A DNA stretch of 64,000 nucleotides from Ceratopteris richardii (taxonomy: Eukaryota > Streptophyta > Polypodiopsida > Polypodiales > Pteridaceae): positions 101,314,931 through 101,378,930 of the forward strand of contig CM035430.1 of assembly GCA_020310875.1 (NCBI GenBank), given 5' to 3'. The notes beneath the pieces were generated by a model, which saw only the letters and a list, made by a program, of their open reading frames with translations, made no database searches and was not told the origin of the DNA. The stretch's first letter is position 1. Each line of letters opens with the position of its first letter. The position numbers were made by a program, and so were the translations under genes. Shown here piece after piece: positions 42,900 through 54,655 of this stretch.

Positions 42900-43769
42900 T
42901 CATCTGTAATAACCACAATGACCCATAAATGCATGTACCTCTTTTACGTTATTTGTTCTAGGTAGATCGGCAATTACTTTCACCTTTTCTTCATCTGTAG
43001 AGATTCCATTCTTTGACACAATGTGTCCTAGAATTTTGCCTTGTCTAACTATGAAGACACATTTTTTTGGATTCAGACAAACTTGATATTCTCGACATTT
43101 GTCAAATACTTGCCTCAATTCTAGGATATGAGTCTGCCTCATATTCGAATGTGCACATATGTCATCGACATAAACTTCCAAATTCTTGTGTAAGAATTCC
43201 TTAAAAACATGGTAGATGAGTCGTTGGAAAGTAGCAGGTGCATTTGTGAGCCCAAATGGCATCACGCAAAATGCAAATATGCCCCATTCTATGGCAAAAG
43301 CCGTCTTGTGTTGATCTTCTGGAGCAATGGCTACTTGATTATAGCCTGAGAAACCATCAAGAAAGTTGTAAACTTCCTTGCCCGCAACTCTTTCCAATTA
43401 ATGTTCCATGATAGGAAGAGGATAACTATCTCTAATTGTGGCGGCATTAACTTCTTTAAGGTTAATACACACATGCAATTTTCCATTCTTCTTGAGCACA
43501 ACCACAATGGGGGATACCCATTCGGTATGCTCAATTTTGTAAATGAATTCTGCTTCTATCAAACGATCTATTTCTTCTTTAATCTTAGCAACGTAGTTAT
43601 CATTGTACGTGTATGGTTTCTGTTTTGTAGGTTTTGCATATGGAGTCATAGGGATTCTATGGGAGCATATATCCGGGTCTACTCCTTTCAAGTCTTTGTA
43701 ACTCCAAGCAAACACATCTCTATATTCACGTAGTAGGGCAATTAATTCTTCTTCCTCTTCATTCGTCAA
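42900..43769 (-). pseudogene. Gypsy B2 reverse transcriptase
   Basis: Fingers and palm run from LLREYRDVFAWSYKD through YTYNDNYVAKIKEEIDRL, WVSPIVVVLKKNGKLHVC and DSYPLPIMEH. A TAA follows at 43398-43400. The frame continues LERVAGKEVYNFLDGFSGYNQV (first catalytic Asp), [15 protein letters not shown] and VYVDDICAHSNMR (YVDD intact), to GHCGYYR at 42900. B1 lacks this region. The active-site residues are present but the chain is interrupted. Confidence 0.9.
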
Positions 43770-43847
43770 AGCATGCCCAATGTATGTACATTTTTCTTCT
43801 TCTCCTTCTATGGTGACTATGATTTTTTTGGTTTTCTCTTGGTATAC

Positions 43848-45209
43848 TTATCCAGCATCAGTTTTTCTTTTAGGCATTCGTACCATGATTCTTATATCTT
43901 CTATTTCATACTTCTTGAAATTCTCTTGTACTTCCATGAGTGGTTCTTCTTCTGTTTCTATCTTAGGTGATTTTTTTCTCTTCTTTTGTTTGCTTTCTGT
44001 GTCTTTCATGGATAGCTCAAGTTGTTCCGTTTGACTTTCCTTTTCCTCCTCAAAGGTTTTGGCTTCTACAAAATAAAGATATTCCTCTTTTGTTGAACAG
44101 AAGGGTTCCTTGATAATGGATTCTAGGTCCTCATCATCACTCTCATTCGGTTCTTGGATCACTTCCTTGCATTCTTCTAGGATAAAATCTTCCTCAACAG
44201 GTTCGATCATAAAAATGGAAATATCATACCCGTCTTCATCACAATGAGGGGTCCATTATTGTTCATTCACCGGTATGTCCATCATAGCTAAGATTTCTAC
44301 CCAACCATGAGGCTCGAATTCCTTGTCTAGAAATACTATAGGTGCGTAGGCTGGGTCTTGAAGGGTTCGTGGATGTTGTTCTACACCTAAAGTTCTAGCT
44401 TCTAACAGTTCTTCATCTTGCTTAACTACTTTACACATCCATAGATGAGTATCCTCGTGCAACCATGAGGGGTCTGACTTCAATGAGTGTATTGATTCTG
44501 TTTCTTCTTGTGTCTCATGGATGGTATTCCATTGTATTGGGGGTACATCTCGATGTGAATAGTCTTTAAGATTGACTTTGGTAGTCACTCTTAAATGTTG
44601 CAAGTACAAAGAATTGGTTCCCCAATCTTGTACAATTTGCAACTGACGCATGAATGGTCATCCTAAGATCATCTCATAAGCATGATTTTTCCAAAAATCA
44701 CAACTGGCAAAAGTATGCTCAAATTCCACACCACAAGTGGTGAGAGATATGCCTTCTAATAAGCCTAATGGTTTTTCTATATGTCTGTCAACCATTTGTA
44801 GCTTCATCTTGGTGGGTCTTAATGTTGGCTTACGCCAATGTTTCCATAAAGTTGTGGTAGTGATGGCTACTCCGGCTCTTGAATCTAAGATGGCTTTGGT
44901 GGTGTAGCCCTGATGGGTTATTGGAAGATAAGTGTTACCTTCCTCTCCTTCACTTACATCTCTGATTCTTTCTACGGGTATCCCTGGTACCTTCTTATGT
45001 GATCCTATCTGTGAGGGAGTAATAGCAAGCTCAGGGAATTGATTTGCTACGTGTTTCCACAATTTTGGTTTAAGTTTCAACAACTCCTCTAGAGTGAGGT
45101 GACATTGTACTTTGGTATTCTTGATCACTTCCATGTTTCTAGGGATTACTGATTCTTCATTCCTCACTAGTATAGTGGGTGCTCTCTGTTGATGTATGAA
45201 ACACCACAA
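43848..45209 (-). pseudogene. Gypsy B2 protease and acidic linker
   Basis: The segment QGYTTKAILDSRAG is the retropepsin site with Gly of DSGA changed to Arg (about 44870-44890, a G-to-A change). SLTTCGVEFEHTFASC and YEMILG follow, then a TGA at 44658-44660 where Arg is expected (CGA to TGA), then PFMRQLQIVQDWGTNSLYL. Beyond it lies an acidic linker (43848-44210) rich in Glu, with KDTESKQKKRKKSPKIE. The protease is predicted inactive. Confidence 0.82.
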
Positions 45210-45210
45210 G

Positions 45211-46093
45211 AACTAAGCTAAAGTGATATTACAACACCTCTATAACCATCATTAGCTTAGTAACACTCTCAATTTGAAAACTTTATCACCAAACTTAGTG
45301 AAATAAAAAATTTCACTTTCCAAAAATCTGCGCCTTTTCTTCTAACTTCAAATCTGATCTGTATTAGCTTGATTCGTACAAATTCTTTTGATCATTTGCT
45401 AATAGAAGTTCTTGCTAATGTTAAGCAACACATACCAAGCAAGACTTTCAAGTAATAACTTCAAAATTTTCTGAATTCACTTCAACATTTGCACTATGTC
45501 TGAAATCTGAAAAATGACTTCATCGATTTGACATACCTTCACTATTAGACTCATTTCTCTGAGTATGCATCCCATTTTGCAAAGATATTTTGACCAATTA
45601 TAGTTGAAGGTAGTAGCTTTAACATGAGATATCACTCATGAAAAACTTTACACTGTACTGTGAGATTTGACCTTAAGAAGATCAGGGAAAAGTGCGCCAG
45701 AAAACTCGTAACTGTCAACTAACTTACATACTGATATGAAATCACTTAGAATTCAATATACAAGAGGAATTAGATCAAATCATTCTACACAAACATATGT
45801 TATCTATCAGAGAAGATGTGTACAAAATGGCTTGGCTTCATTCTGCTCATGGCCATGGAAAACTCTCCTATACTTAATAGACTTTCCTCAACATCTCTCT
45901 CATAAAAAACCCGACTTTTCTCTATTCACTCAAGGTTTTCAAAATTGAGTTCACTATATGTTTTTCAACTCAAATTACATATAGTCTACATACTCCTAGA
46001 CTCAAACTCGTAAGTTTTGAAGTTCTATGCCAAGACTAAACTTTAATTTTGCACTATATTACAAGAGTGAATTTATCCCTTCACTTAGGCTTA
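45211..46093. other. Non-coding insert in gypsy B2 with weak terminal inverted repeats
   Basis: About 0.88 kb of AT-rich DNA interrupts the region between gag and protease. actaagctaaagtga (45211-45225) and ttcacttaggcttagt (46080-46095) are imperfect inverted repeats (13 of 15). No target duplication is obvious. It could be a MITE-like insert or an untranslated spacer. The left duplicate has lost this region, so an empty site cannot be checked here. Confidence 0.35.
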
Positions 46094-46445
46094 GTTTTCT
46101 GAGTGCTTTGCCTTCACTTCTCTTTGTCTTTCTTCTTCTTTCATATATATTCATATATTCATGTCTAATTAGTGAGTGAAGCCCCAACACTCTCATGCTA
46201 ATAGACTTGGCTTCCCAAGGTCCTGTGAACTGAGACAATTCTTGCAAAGAATTGGATTTAAAACCTCTATGTTCACTCAGTTGTTCTTCCTCTACATCAT
46301 CATAAATAGAGGGGATGTCTTGGGGAAATTGCTCTTGCAAGTCGTCTATTTCTTGAATAGGAGGATGGGTTCCTTGTTCTTTTCTCCACTTCTCTTCTTG
46401 TATTTCTCTTGGAAATTCGTGTGAATACTTATGTATGGAAGACAA
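46059..46445 (-). pseudogene. Gypsy B2 gag-pol linker frame
   Basis: 128 codons, hydrophilic and Glu/Arg-rich (REIQEEKWRKEQG, IPSIYDDVEEEQLSEH, then NIYERRRKTKRSEG). It lies between the gag zinc knuckles and the protease on the same strand. No domain is recognised. It probably belongs to the gag C-terminal region and ends at a TAA just inside the putative insert. Confidence 0.5.
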
Positions 46446-46865
46446 GTTATTTTCAATTTCCTTATTGGGTACTTGAGACAGGGATGATGCATTCCTTTCT
46501 TGTGTCTCAAAGTCATTTGGGTTCCTATGCTAATTCTTTTTCTCGTTGTTATCAATCAAGTATTCTAACCTCTCCAATAGTCCTTGAAAGTGTAATTCAG
46601 GTTTTGCCATGTTATTCCAATTAAGATAATGAGAGGCTTCAAACATAGTTTGTGCTAATTCTACTATCGTCATGCAAAGTTTAGTTCTCTAAATTTCTAA
46701 ATCCGCTCTAGGATAGTTCTTACTCATTTCAGCTATCCGGGGTCCTTCCTTTAATCTTGCCTAATATGCACGAAACATCATGTCTAGGTTTTCTGGTATG
46801 GGTTCCGCTAGAACTGATCCTGATCTCTGAGCTAGGTTCTCCTGATTAGATTCTTGCGAAGTCAA

Positions 46866-49497
46866 TTATAGGATTTTGGCTCTGGATTCCTTCAAACTTC
46901 TTTCCAACTCAGTTATCTTTATACTCCACTTTCTCTTGATTCTTTCTCTGGAATCCTTCCAAGATTTTATCTTTTGGTTACTAGACTCTCCAACTTCACT
47001 AGTTTCAGCTATTTTCTTAGGATTAAGTTGTTGATTTTGTAAGAGCGCCTGGGCTCTTGTTATAGCTTGGATAGGCACATATGTAGGATTTGGTCCATCT
47101 GCATTGTGTACAATACCTATCACGTTGATCGGTGTCACTTTTGAAGCATTAACAGGGTTCTTGGGACAATCTTTTATGACATGCTCTTTACCACAGTTGG
47201 CACAAAAACCTTGTATGTTATAGTATTGTGATTGTCCTGCTATTGGAGGATGTGGACAATCCTTTATGAAATGATCACCTTGGCACCTAAATCATGGTCC
47301 TCTAGGGCCCTGTGGTCTTTGTTGTCTTAATTGGGGCCGCGGATTAGGGTTGGCGTACATCACATTAGCATAGTCGGGCTCCCAACTAGGTTCTAGTGGT
47401 GGACTATTGTATTGATATGTTTCCACATGTTTTGGTGACTCTGTGTAACATGCGGGTGGACTATCTACATGAGTAGAGTCAAAATTGTTGGAATTATGGT
47501 CACTTTCTATGATCAGGGGTGAAGAAGGAACTAAAGCCCTATTGAGATTCTCTTTTGCAACGGTGTATTTGATTGAGATGACATTAGCTGGTGGGGATGG
47601 CTGTTGAGCTAAAACAGGTTGAGGTATCTGTTGAGCCTAATAAGGATAGTTCTGAGGAGGCCTATAGTAATGAGGCTGAGCATTGTACTGACCTTGATAC
47701 CTATCTGGTTGTGGGTATGCTTGCGGGTAGTTCTATCGTACTATTTGTTTGTTGTAAGGGCAGTCCTGAGCTGTGTGATTCGTGTATCTTCTCTCAATTG
47801 TACGGTATTGGCCACTAGGTTTGCTTGCTGTTGTGTTGTATTGGGACACACATTTGCCATATGATCACCACCACAGGTGTAACAATGTTTGTTTGTTGTT
47901 AACCTAGGCATCTTTTTACTAGAAACTCCTAGTTTTTGGGCCACTTTTTCTGCTAGGTCTTCTATCGAGCTAGAAAGTTTTGAGGATGCTAGAGATGAAC
48001 AATCTGAGTCCTTATAGACTTTTGAGAGTTCCAACTCATCTCCAAGGTTGTCCTCAATATCTATACAAATTCTTACACATTGCTCTAGCGTTCTGGGTTT
48101 CTTCAAGTACACATAGGAGCATATTTAGAGCTCAAGAGGCCGTCTAAAAACAATGACACTTGCTTGGCCTGTGAGGGTAACTCTTGCATCAGGCATCTCT
48201 CCACATATTGCCTAAATCTACGTCCTGCAAGTCTGACTATTTCTTGAGAGGTTTGTTTGAAACTATGAATCAAAGAAGACGTATCATGCCTGATTCCACT
48301 CTTAGAGAATTCAGTGATGAATGACTCTAACAAGTGATGGATATCCCTGAATTGCCTTTGTTGCAATGGTTGGAACCAAGTTAAAGCCGTATTCTTTAAC
48401 GTTAGTCCAAATGCAATATATTGTGTAAACATGTCATCTACTTGCTCTGCTCGGAGCACTTGCTTAAATTCTGCAACATGATTGTAGGGATCTCCTGTCC
48501 CATCAAAGTAATTTTTCATTGACTTTACCAATTGAGTGGGTCTTAATATCCTTGGATGTTCACGTGGTCTAGGTAGAGGAAAATCATTTCTACCACCTGG
48601 TATTCTAGGTTCTCTTTGTCTTTCCACTCTATCGGTGTCCATGGTGGTTCTATCTCTCCCTATGGGATGAGTGAAACTTACTTCTGGTCTCTCTTTGTTC
48701 TTTTCTCTTTGAGTGCCATGGGCTGAGGATGTTCTAGCACCCTGATGGCTCATGTTTACATTTGCTCGAGATGGAGGGAAGACTAACTCGCCTCTCCATG
48801 TGTAGGTATTTCTTGCGTGGTCTGGTACCACAAATATTCATTCTGAAGTATCATCCAGGTATACAACCTTTCCAGGAGTATCCGGGTCAGTTTCCTTATT
48901 CAAGAACAATTATATGCTTCTATTATACTGAGGGATCCACTCTGGAATTATTACTCTTGTCAATACAAATTTCCCTTTATGTGTCCTTGGTTCTTCTCCT
49001 AATGGTTCTTTTCCTTGAGTTCTCGCTTCCGTATCTGGTTGAACTACACCAAACTCATTGGTATGATTTGGCTGAGTACTTATGATGTACATTGTTCCTT
49101 CTTTGTCTATGTATGCGTCTCTCTCAAATTTCACCACTGGACGTTCCAATCCAATGGGTTGATCAAGGTTGTGCAATTGCACCACTGATCTTCGCAAACC
49201 ATCCTCATAGATGCGAGCACCTAAGTGGTTGGTTCGGATGAATTCTAACTGAGTTCTATATTGTTCTTCGAGTCTTTCCAAATATGCTATGTTTAACCCT
49301 CATTCTGGTCTTTCTGTACTAAAAGCCATTTCCGACTCACGCCTATCTGAGCCCAACTCGTAAGGATAACTATTCAATTGTTGAGCCCACGAATGTGCAA
49401 TAGTCCCTTCACTTGCTTCTGATGATCTAAGGCTTCGTCGGTCTGACTTACCTATATGCTTGCCCGATCTAAGGTTCATGAATTTACTTCCTTGCAC
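46866..49497 (-). pseudogene. Gypsy B2 gag
   Basis: The N-terminal part (49497-48910) includes MNLRSGKHIGKSDRR and YLERLEEQYRTQLEFIR, interrupted by TGA at 49300-49302 (probably CGA). A 70-base deletion occurs near 48885. The capsid-like part is intact at 48831-48103 (GTGDPYNHVAEFKQ, TALTWFQPLQQRQF, RFRQYVERCLMQ). CYTCGGDHMANVC follows at about 47870, with further knuckles CQGDHFIKDC and FCANCGKEHVIKDC near 47170-47290, so gag carries at least three zinc knuckles. It ends in a basic helix, SWKDSRERIKRKWSIKITE. Frameshifts near 48110 and 47300 break it. Confidence 0.85.
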
Positions 49498-49502
49498 TCT
49501 CT

Positions 49503-50616
49503 GATCGTCAATGGTTCTTTGTTCTTTATGTCTTGTTTCTATTTAAATCCCTTTAGATTCTTGTCTTGTCTCACTGTATGCGTCAGGAATTGAAATTCCG
49601 TTGTACTTTTGAGTTCTCATTCCGTTAGACTTTAATTCTTTCCTTTAGGTTTTCGTATCGCACACTTTTACCTTAGTCTTGGACTTGAAAAATTTAGTCT
49701 CTTGAACTTGATGCGTTCCTATCGTCGTTCTAATTTAATCCACAATGCTACCGTTTAGCCTAAGCTAATAATTGACAGAGGGGGTTGAGTATTCTTCCAA
49801 CCTCAAGTCAACTCCTTTGATTGCTCTATTGCCCAAGAAGTGCCACTTCCCAAGCCTTGCGTTCTTCACTGCCTTGCCATGCTTGCCCTTGATAGCCCTT
49901 GCTAGACCTGTCAAAATCCAATGTTTAGACCAATTTTCAAATTGATGATCAAGCACTTGGATATATACACCTTTTAAGTCCTTTTTCCTTTGCCCAAAAT
50001 TTTAATGTCCCCCTTGGCTCTCAAGGGTAAAAACTGACAATTAAGTTTTTCTTCAAATATGAGCTAAGGGGTCTGCTATGAGCTTAGTCACCCAAAAATT
50101 TCTTCAAACTAGCCTCAAATTTACCCAAAAAATGAAACCCTAATTTTTGTGTTTGGGCTGGACAATCGCGATGGTCTTGGAATTCTTATGTGCACAAGTG
50201 TGCTCTACACCGTGGTGAACTCGCTTACCAAAAATTCCGAGTTTGGCGGACCATCGCGATGGTCTGACACACACAGTAGATTCTGACAGAAAGTGGTTTT
50301 TTTTTTACCTTTTGGAAGCTTTCCAGTTGCTATGGAGCAATGTACCTGCAAGAAAACTCAAAAACACACAAGCACATGCAAGCACAAAAGCTCTCTCTCT
50401 CGCATGCACAAATGAGGGGAAATGAGGAGAATTGGTGGATATGGTGTATTTTCTTATTTTTTTCGCAGTGGAAGAGGATGATACGGTGGTGAAGAAGGAG
50501 TGTAGAGGAGATGAAAAACGCTAAAAACTAATTAAAAATGACAAAAACTGAAATTTTTACCTTCCAACGCCACTTCTTGCTATACTCTTACCATCACACA
50601 TTCGTCCTAGACTCGA
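49503..50616 (-). other. Gypsy B2 5' leader
   Basis: Non-coding 1.1 kb between primer site and gag. It holds a perfect 16-bp palindrome at 50249-50264 and a one-mismatch copy at 50161-50176. No other signal is recognised. Confidence 0.6.
50249..50264. other. 16-bp perfect palindrome in gypsy B2 leader
   Basis: gaccatcgcgatggtc equals its own reverse complement. A near copy (gacaatcgcgatggtc) lies 88 bases away. Confidence 0.9.
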
Positions 50617-50634
50617 TCCCCGACAACGGTGCCA
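50617..50634 (-). other. Gypsy B2 primer binding site (tRNA-Asp)
   Basis: Plus-strand tccccgacaacggtgcca matches the 3' end of plant tRNA-Asp (tccccggcaacggcgcca) at 16 of 18 positions. The match extends upstream (tcga). It sits eight bases from the LTR edge at 50642. Confidence 0.9.
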
Positions 50635-50641
50635 AATTTGG

Positions 50642-51300
50642 TGTTGCTCTAGCACAATGGTAAGTACCACGTTAAGAAGCTCCACCTCCTTAATGTCAAT
50701 CCGCAGAAGAGATAGGAGTGATATGAAGATCATGAATATGAGATGTAGTGAGAGTGAAGGTGAGAAGCATAGAGATGCACACACATACACACACACATGT
50801 AGGAGACAAGCAAGACACAATGGAAGGTAGGAAAATAGACTCTATTACTCAAGACCTCAATTACAAGCTCAAGCTCACACTAGCTCATACAAGCCTACAA
50901 TAGCTAACCTCAAAAATGAGCTCTCTAGCTCTTTTTATAGTTTCTAGACTAGTTTTGATCGGTTTCACATCTAGTGGCCGACATAGTTAAAAAATAGGTT
51001 CTAGGTGCTATTTGAAAGGGTAAACGGGATCCAAAAATAACCAAATTTGGTACCCTCGTTCTACCTAAGCTCTTCAAGCTCGAGGACTCCTCGGCTTGCA
51101 CAAAATGGAGCTATGAATTACAAAAGTGGTTGTTCTATGTTACATATGGTACAAGAGTGATGAAAATCACTGTTGAGAGTTTTTGAAGAGTATTTATAAA
51201 ACATATTTGTTTGAAAAAATGATCCGCCTAGTTCCCCACTACTTCCTTGTGCTCTATCTTCACATGCTTCCTCATCGTCTGTGCCTCTGGCTAGCCAACA
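50642..51300 (-). repeat. Gypsy B2 5' LTR
   Basis: 659 bp with perfect TGTTG...CAACA ends (tgttgctctagcac ... ggctagccaaca on the plus strand). A minus-strand TATA box, tataaaaag, lies at 50931-50939. Only one copy is in the window, so the right edge rests on the terminal motif and the resumption of copia codons at 51301. Confidence 0.75.
50931..50939 (-). promoter_or_regulatory. Gypsy B2 LTR TATA box
   Basis: tataaaaag on the minus strand, in the middle of the LTR, positioned to drive gypsy B transcription toward gag. Confidence 0.65.
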
Positions 51301-51310
51301 GTTGGAGAGT

Positions 51311-53346
51311 GAGCATATGAATGAAGGTGATTCTATGGACAATTTAGGATTTGAAGGAACAATTGATTTCTGTTGATGAAGTCCTTCCTGGAAATTCACT
51401 TGTGCAGATCATTTTGAATGATCTTCCCGACCCATATCAGAGTTTTGCTTCTGCTCTTCATTTGATGATGAAAGGCAATCCAAATGCCTTAACATTTGAA
51501 GAGTCACTTTTTGTTCTACTGCAAGAAGATCATTCTAGGCAAAACAGGTCTACTATCTATGTTGCAGATCAAGCTTTCCTGGCTAGTCAAAAGGGCAAAG
51601 GTAAATGGAGCTAATCTACTAGTAACCAAAAATCTCCAAATGCTGCAAACTCGAAGAAGGAAGACAAAGATGAGAAGGAATCAAAAAATTAAAAATTATT
51701 TTGTAAATACTATAAAACAAATGATCATGTCATTAAGAGTTGTCCAAAAGTGGTTGCTAAAGAGGCAAAGAAGAAAGAGGCTCGAATGGTTGCTGCAGAG
51801 GCCTCCACACAGAAAATAGAGTCTGGTAATCTTGTGCAGAATGAAGAATGGGCATTTACTATTGTTTGCAGTTTTGACCCATCTTCTCATGAGCAGTGCA
51901 TGTCTGTAGTAGACTCAGATGTTTGGTATTTTGATAGTGGCACAACCAAACATATTACCTCGCAACGCAGTTTCTTCACCTCACTCGAGCCTACCCCTAC
52001 AGGGAATACTGTCACATGTGCCAACAACTCCTCTTATCATGTCATGGGAGTTAGTAAGATCATTTTGACTACTGCTGATGGTAGTTCTTTCACTTTGTCA
52101 AATGCTTTATTTGTGCCAGGGATCAAGAAGAATCTGTTATCAGTTTCGGCTTCAGCCAAGATTGGCTTGGTTGTGAAATTTGTTGATGATAGGTGTACAG
52201 CTCATGATCTATCAAATGGCGACGTGATTATTGCTTTTGGCATTTTATGTCGTGGGTTATATAAGCTCATAGACTATGAAAGAACTATGAATGATTTAGC
52301 ATGTGCAGTACATGATTCTCAAGCTATGTCAGATGCAAAGCTTTGGCATGCACGCTTTGTTCATCTAAATTTTGCTAGTTTGCTACGCCTGCAGAAATTT
52401 GAAATGGTGTCCTCTTTGCCCAAACTTGATGCACCCGATAAACATGTTTGTGAAGGCTATATTTTGGGCAAAATGCAGCATTCTTTGTTCCCAAAAGATG
52501 GTTCAGTTTGGGCTACTCAGAAATTGCAGCTTGTTCACAGTGATGTTTGTGGTCCTATGCAGACACCTTCTTTTGGAAATTATCTTTACTTTGTGACTTT
52601 CATTTATGATTTTTCCAGGAATGCATGGGTATATCCATTGAAGGCAAAGTCCAAAGTGTTCATGTGCTTCAAACAGTTTTTAGTTATGGCTGAAAATCTG
52701 TCAGCATGTAAAATGGGCACCCTCCATTCAGATCGAGGGGGGGAATATATATCTTCTGATTTTAATGCATTTTTGGCTGAACGTGGGATAAAACACCAGT
52801 GTGCAGTGCTATATACACCCCAACACAATGGAGTTGCTAAACAAAAGAACAGGTCACTCATGGAGATGGCGAGGTGTACGGTCAAGAGTTAGGCTTTACC
52901 ACATAGTTTCTGGCTTGAGGCTTTCATGTGTGCAACATATGTACTTAACAGGTGTCCCACTAAAGCATTGCAGTCTATCACTCCATATGAGGCTTGGCAT
53001 GGTCGCAAGCCATCTGTTGCTCATCTGCGTGTTTTTGGTTGTTTGGCATATGCATTAGTGCCTGACGAACATTGCAAGAAATTGGATGATAAAGTAGTAA
53101 AATGTATTTTTGTTGCATAAGGTTCTGAAAGCAAAGACTATCGTCTATATCATCCACATACTAAATGCATTTTGGTTAGCCATGATGTTGTTTTTGTGGA
53201 AGATGCTATTTAGCTTTTACTTTCATGTACGAAGGAGACATCTTTTAGCTCCAAAGACATGTATGATACTTTGCTGCCTCCTTTTACAGGTGGATAGTCT
53301 AGTGTTGGTCCTAATGAGGCAACTTCTCAGCCTTTGTTGCCTCTAG
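51311..53346 (+). pseudogene. Copia gag end, protease and integrase (right copy)
   Basis: Gag resumes SEHMNEGDSMDN, with an early frameshift, then LKEQLISVDEVLPG. The knuckle reads FVNTIKQ out of frame, or FCKYYKTNDHVIKSC in frame: the second Cys is Tyr. Protease: WYFDSGTTKHITS (Ala of DSGAT changed to Thr). Pre-integrase: LWHARFVHLNF and HVCEGYILGKM (Cys to Tyr in the second CxxC). Integrase: DVCGPMQTP, HSDRGGEYISSDF and PQHNGVAKQKNRS, where the catalytic Glu region reads AKQK, so the Glu is Lys. It is stopped at TAG 52890-52892 and decays further to 53346. Confidence 0.88.
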
Positions 53347-53399
53347 TCTCTGTGATGAGCATGAGCCTATTTCCTTTGATGAAGCACATAATTTTGAAA

Positions 53400-54370
53400 A
53401 TTGGATGGCTGCTCTGCAATCTGAATATGATGCTATAATGAAGAATGGTACTTGGTCTTTATGTGACTTGCATCTTGGCAAGAAGGCCATTTGCACTAAG
53501 TGGGTATACAAGTTGAAGTGTAAGCCTGATGGAGCAGCTGACAGGTATAAAGCTAGGCTTGTTACAAAGGTTATGCACAGGAAAGAGGCATTGATTTTGA
53601 TTAAACCTTTGTACATACATGTCATATGACTACTGTTTATAGCATATGTGCACTTACAGGTCATCATGGTTGGAATGTACATCAGTTGGACATTAAAACA
53701 AAATTTCTGAATGGTGACTTGCATGAAGAAGTGTATGTTTTTTAGCCCCGTGGATTTATTAAAAAAGGGCATGAAAACCAGGTGTGTAGGTTAAAGAAGG
53801 CATTATATGGTTAAAAGCAAACACCATGTGCTTGGTATGAAAAGATACATGCCTATCTACTTGGACATGGTTTTGAGAACAGTCCAACTGAAAGCATCTT
53901 ATATGTTAAGCGTGCTAATGATGTGCTTCTGATCATTGTTGTGTATGTTGATGACATGCTGCTCACTGGTCCTCATGACAAACATATTGCTGACTTTAAG
54001 GCTAATTTGCATGCCTCATTTAAGATGTCTTATTTGGCGCATTTGCATCATTATTTGGGCATTCAATTTATCCAAGTTGATGGTGGAATGGCTTTGTGTC
54101 AAACAAAATATATTGACATATCATTGCAACATTTTTGCCTTGAAGAATGTAAGCCTATTGCCACTCCTATGGAGATAGGTTTATGATTGAGTCTTCATGA
54201 TGTTGGAGATGCATTTGATGTTGTTCTCTACCAGCAGGTTGTTGGATGCTTGATTTACTTATGTGTTACTTGACAAGATATTCAGTTTGTTGTCTCACAA
54301 ATGAGCAGGTTTATGCATTGCCTAGTTGTCAAGCATTGGTAGGTGGTTAAGCGCATCTTTCGCTACTTGG
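53400..54370 (+). pseudogene. Copia reverse transcriptase (right copy)
   Basis: RT pieces run ENWMAALQSEYDAIMKN, WVYKLKCKPDGAADRYKARL, then frameshift near 53570. They continue to the intact YVDDMLLTG (about 53945-53970) and HLHHYLGIQFIQVDGGMALC, then stop at TGA near 54184-54186. TAG codons appear at tttTAGccc (53743) and tggTTAAAAgc-type damage at 53812. RNase H is almost entirely deleted at 54370. Confidence 0.85.
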
Positions 54371-54431
54371 GCTCTGCCTAGGGAGAAGTTTGAAGCTTTC
54401 CGCAAAGCTTTGGGCTTACTTCCTTTTGTGG

Positions 54432-54655
54432 ATATTTATGTAGTGATGTGTGTGAACACTCTAGGACCACCGGGGCACTTTTTTCCCTCTTTAGGAGGTT
54501 ATTTTCCCCTGGCTTGTATATACGGCTATTGCCCTAACAGGTTATTTATCTTTGTACATTCTAGTGGTAATACATTCAATATTGTGTGTTGTGCTCCAAG
54601 CTTTTTCTTCTTCCTTGTGTTGTTTGCGTGCTTCCAAAGACGTCTAACTCCAAGA
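54432..54655 (+). repeat. Partial copia 3' LTR (right copy)
   Basis: Starts at tatttatgtagtgatg with the LTR's first bases, polypurine tract and 3' untranslated stretch deleted. It ends ctaactccaaga. It has the same deletion as 10363-10586. Confidence 0.88.

Larger units (their letters stand above)
40672..51300 (-). mobile_element. Gypsy B2: large Tat/Athila-like gypsy element (5' LTR to integrase)
   Basis: On the minus strand the order is 5' LTR (51300-50642), tRNA-Asp primer site, 1.1 kb leader, gag, long linker, protease, RT, RNase H, two zinc-binding modules, integrase. The 3' LTR is not seen. The orphan retropepsin, and possibly ORF-X, lie in the same direction downstream and could belong to its 3' part. 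The LTR's right edge abuts copia codons (gttggagagtgag), so B2 inserted into copia gag with putative TSD gttgg. It is at least 10.6 kb long and broken by many stops. Confidence 0.87.
51301..54655 (+). mobile_element. Copia (right-duplication copy), 5' truncated by gypsy B2
   Basis: Main copia family, plus strand. It starts mid-gag (QLESEHMNEG) directly at the gypsy B2 LTR. Gag end, protease, integrase and RT follow. Near 54370 it jumps from ttcgctacttggg to ctctgcctagggag, which deletes most of RNase H. A partial LTR then runs from 54432 to 54655. This is the ancestor-equivalent of 4549-4843 plus 10003-10586. Confidence 0.9.
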
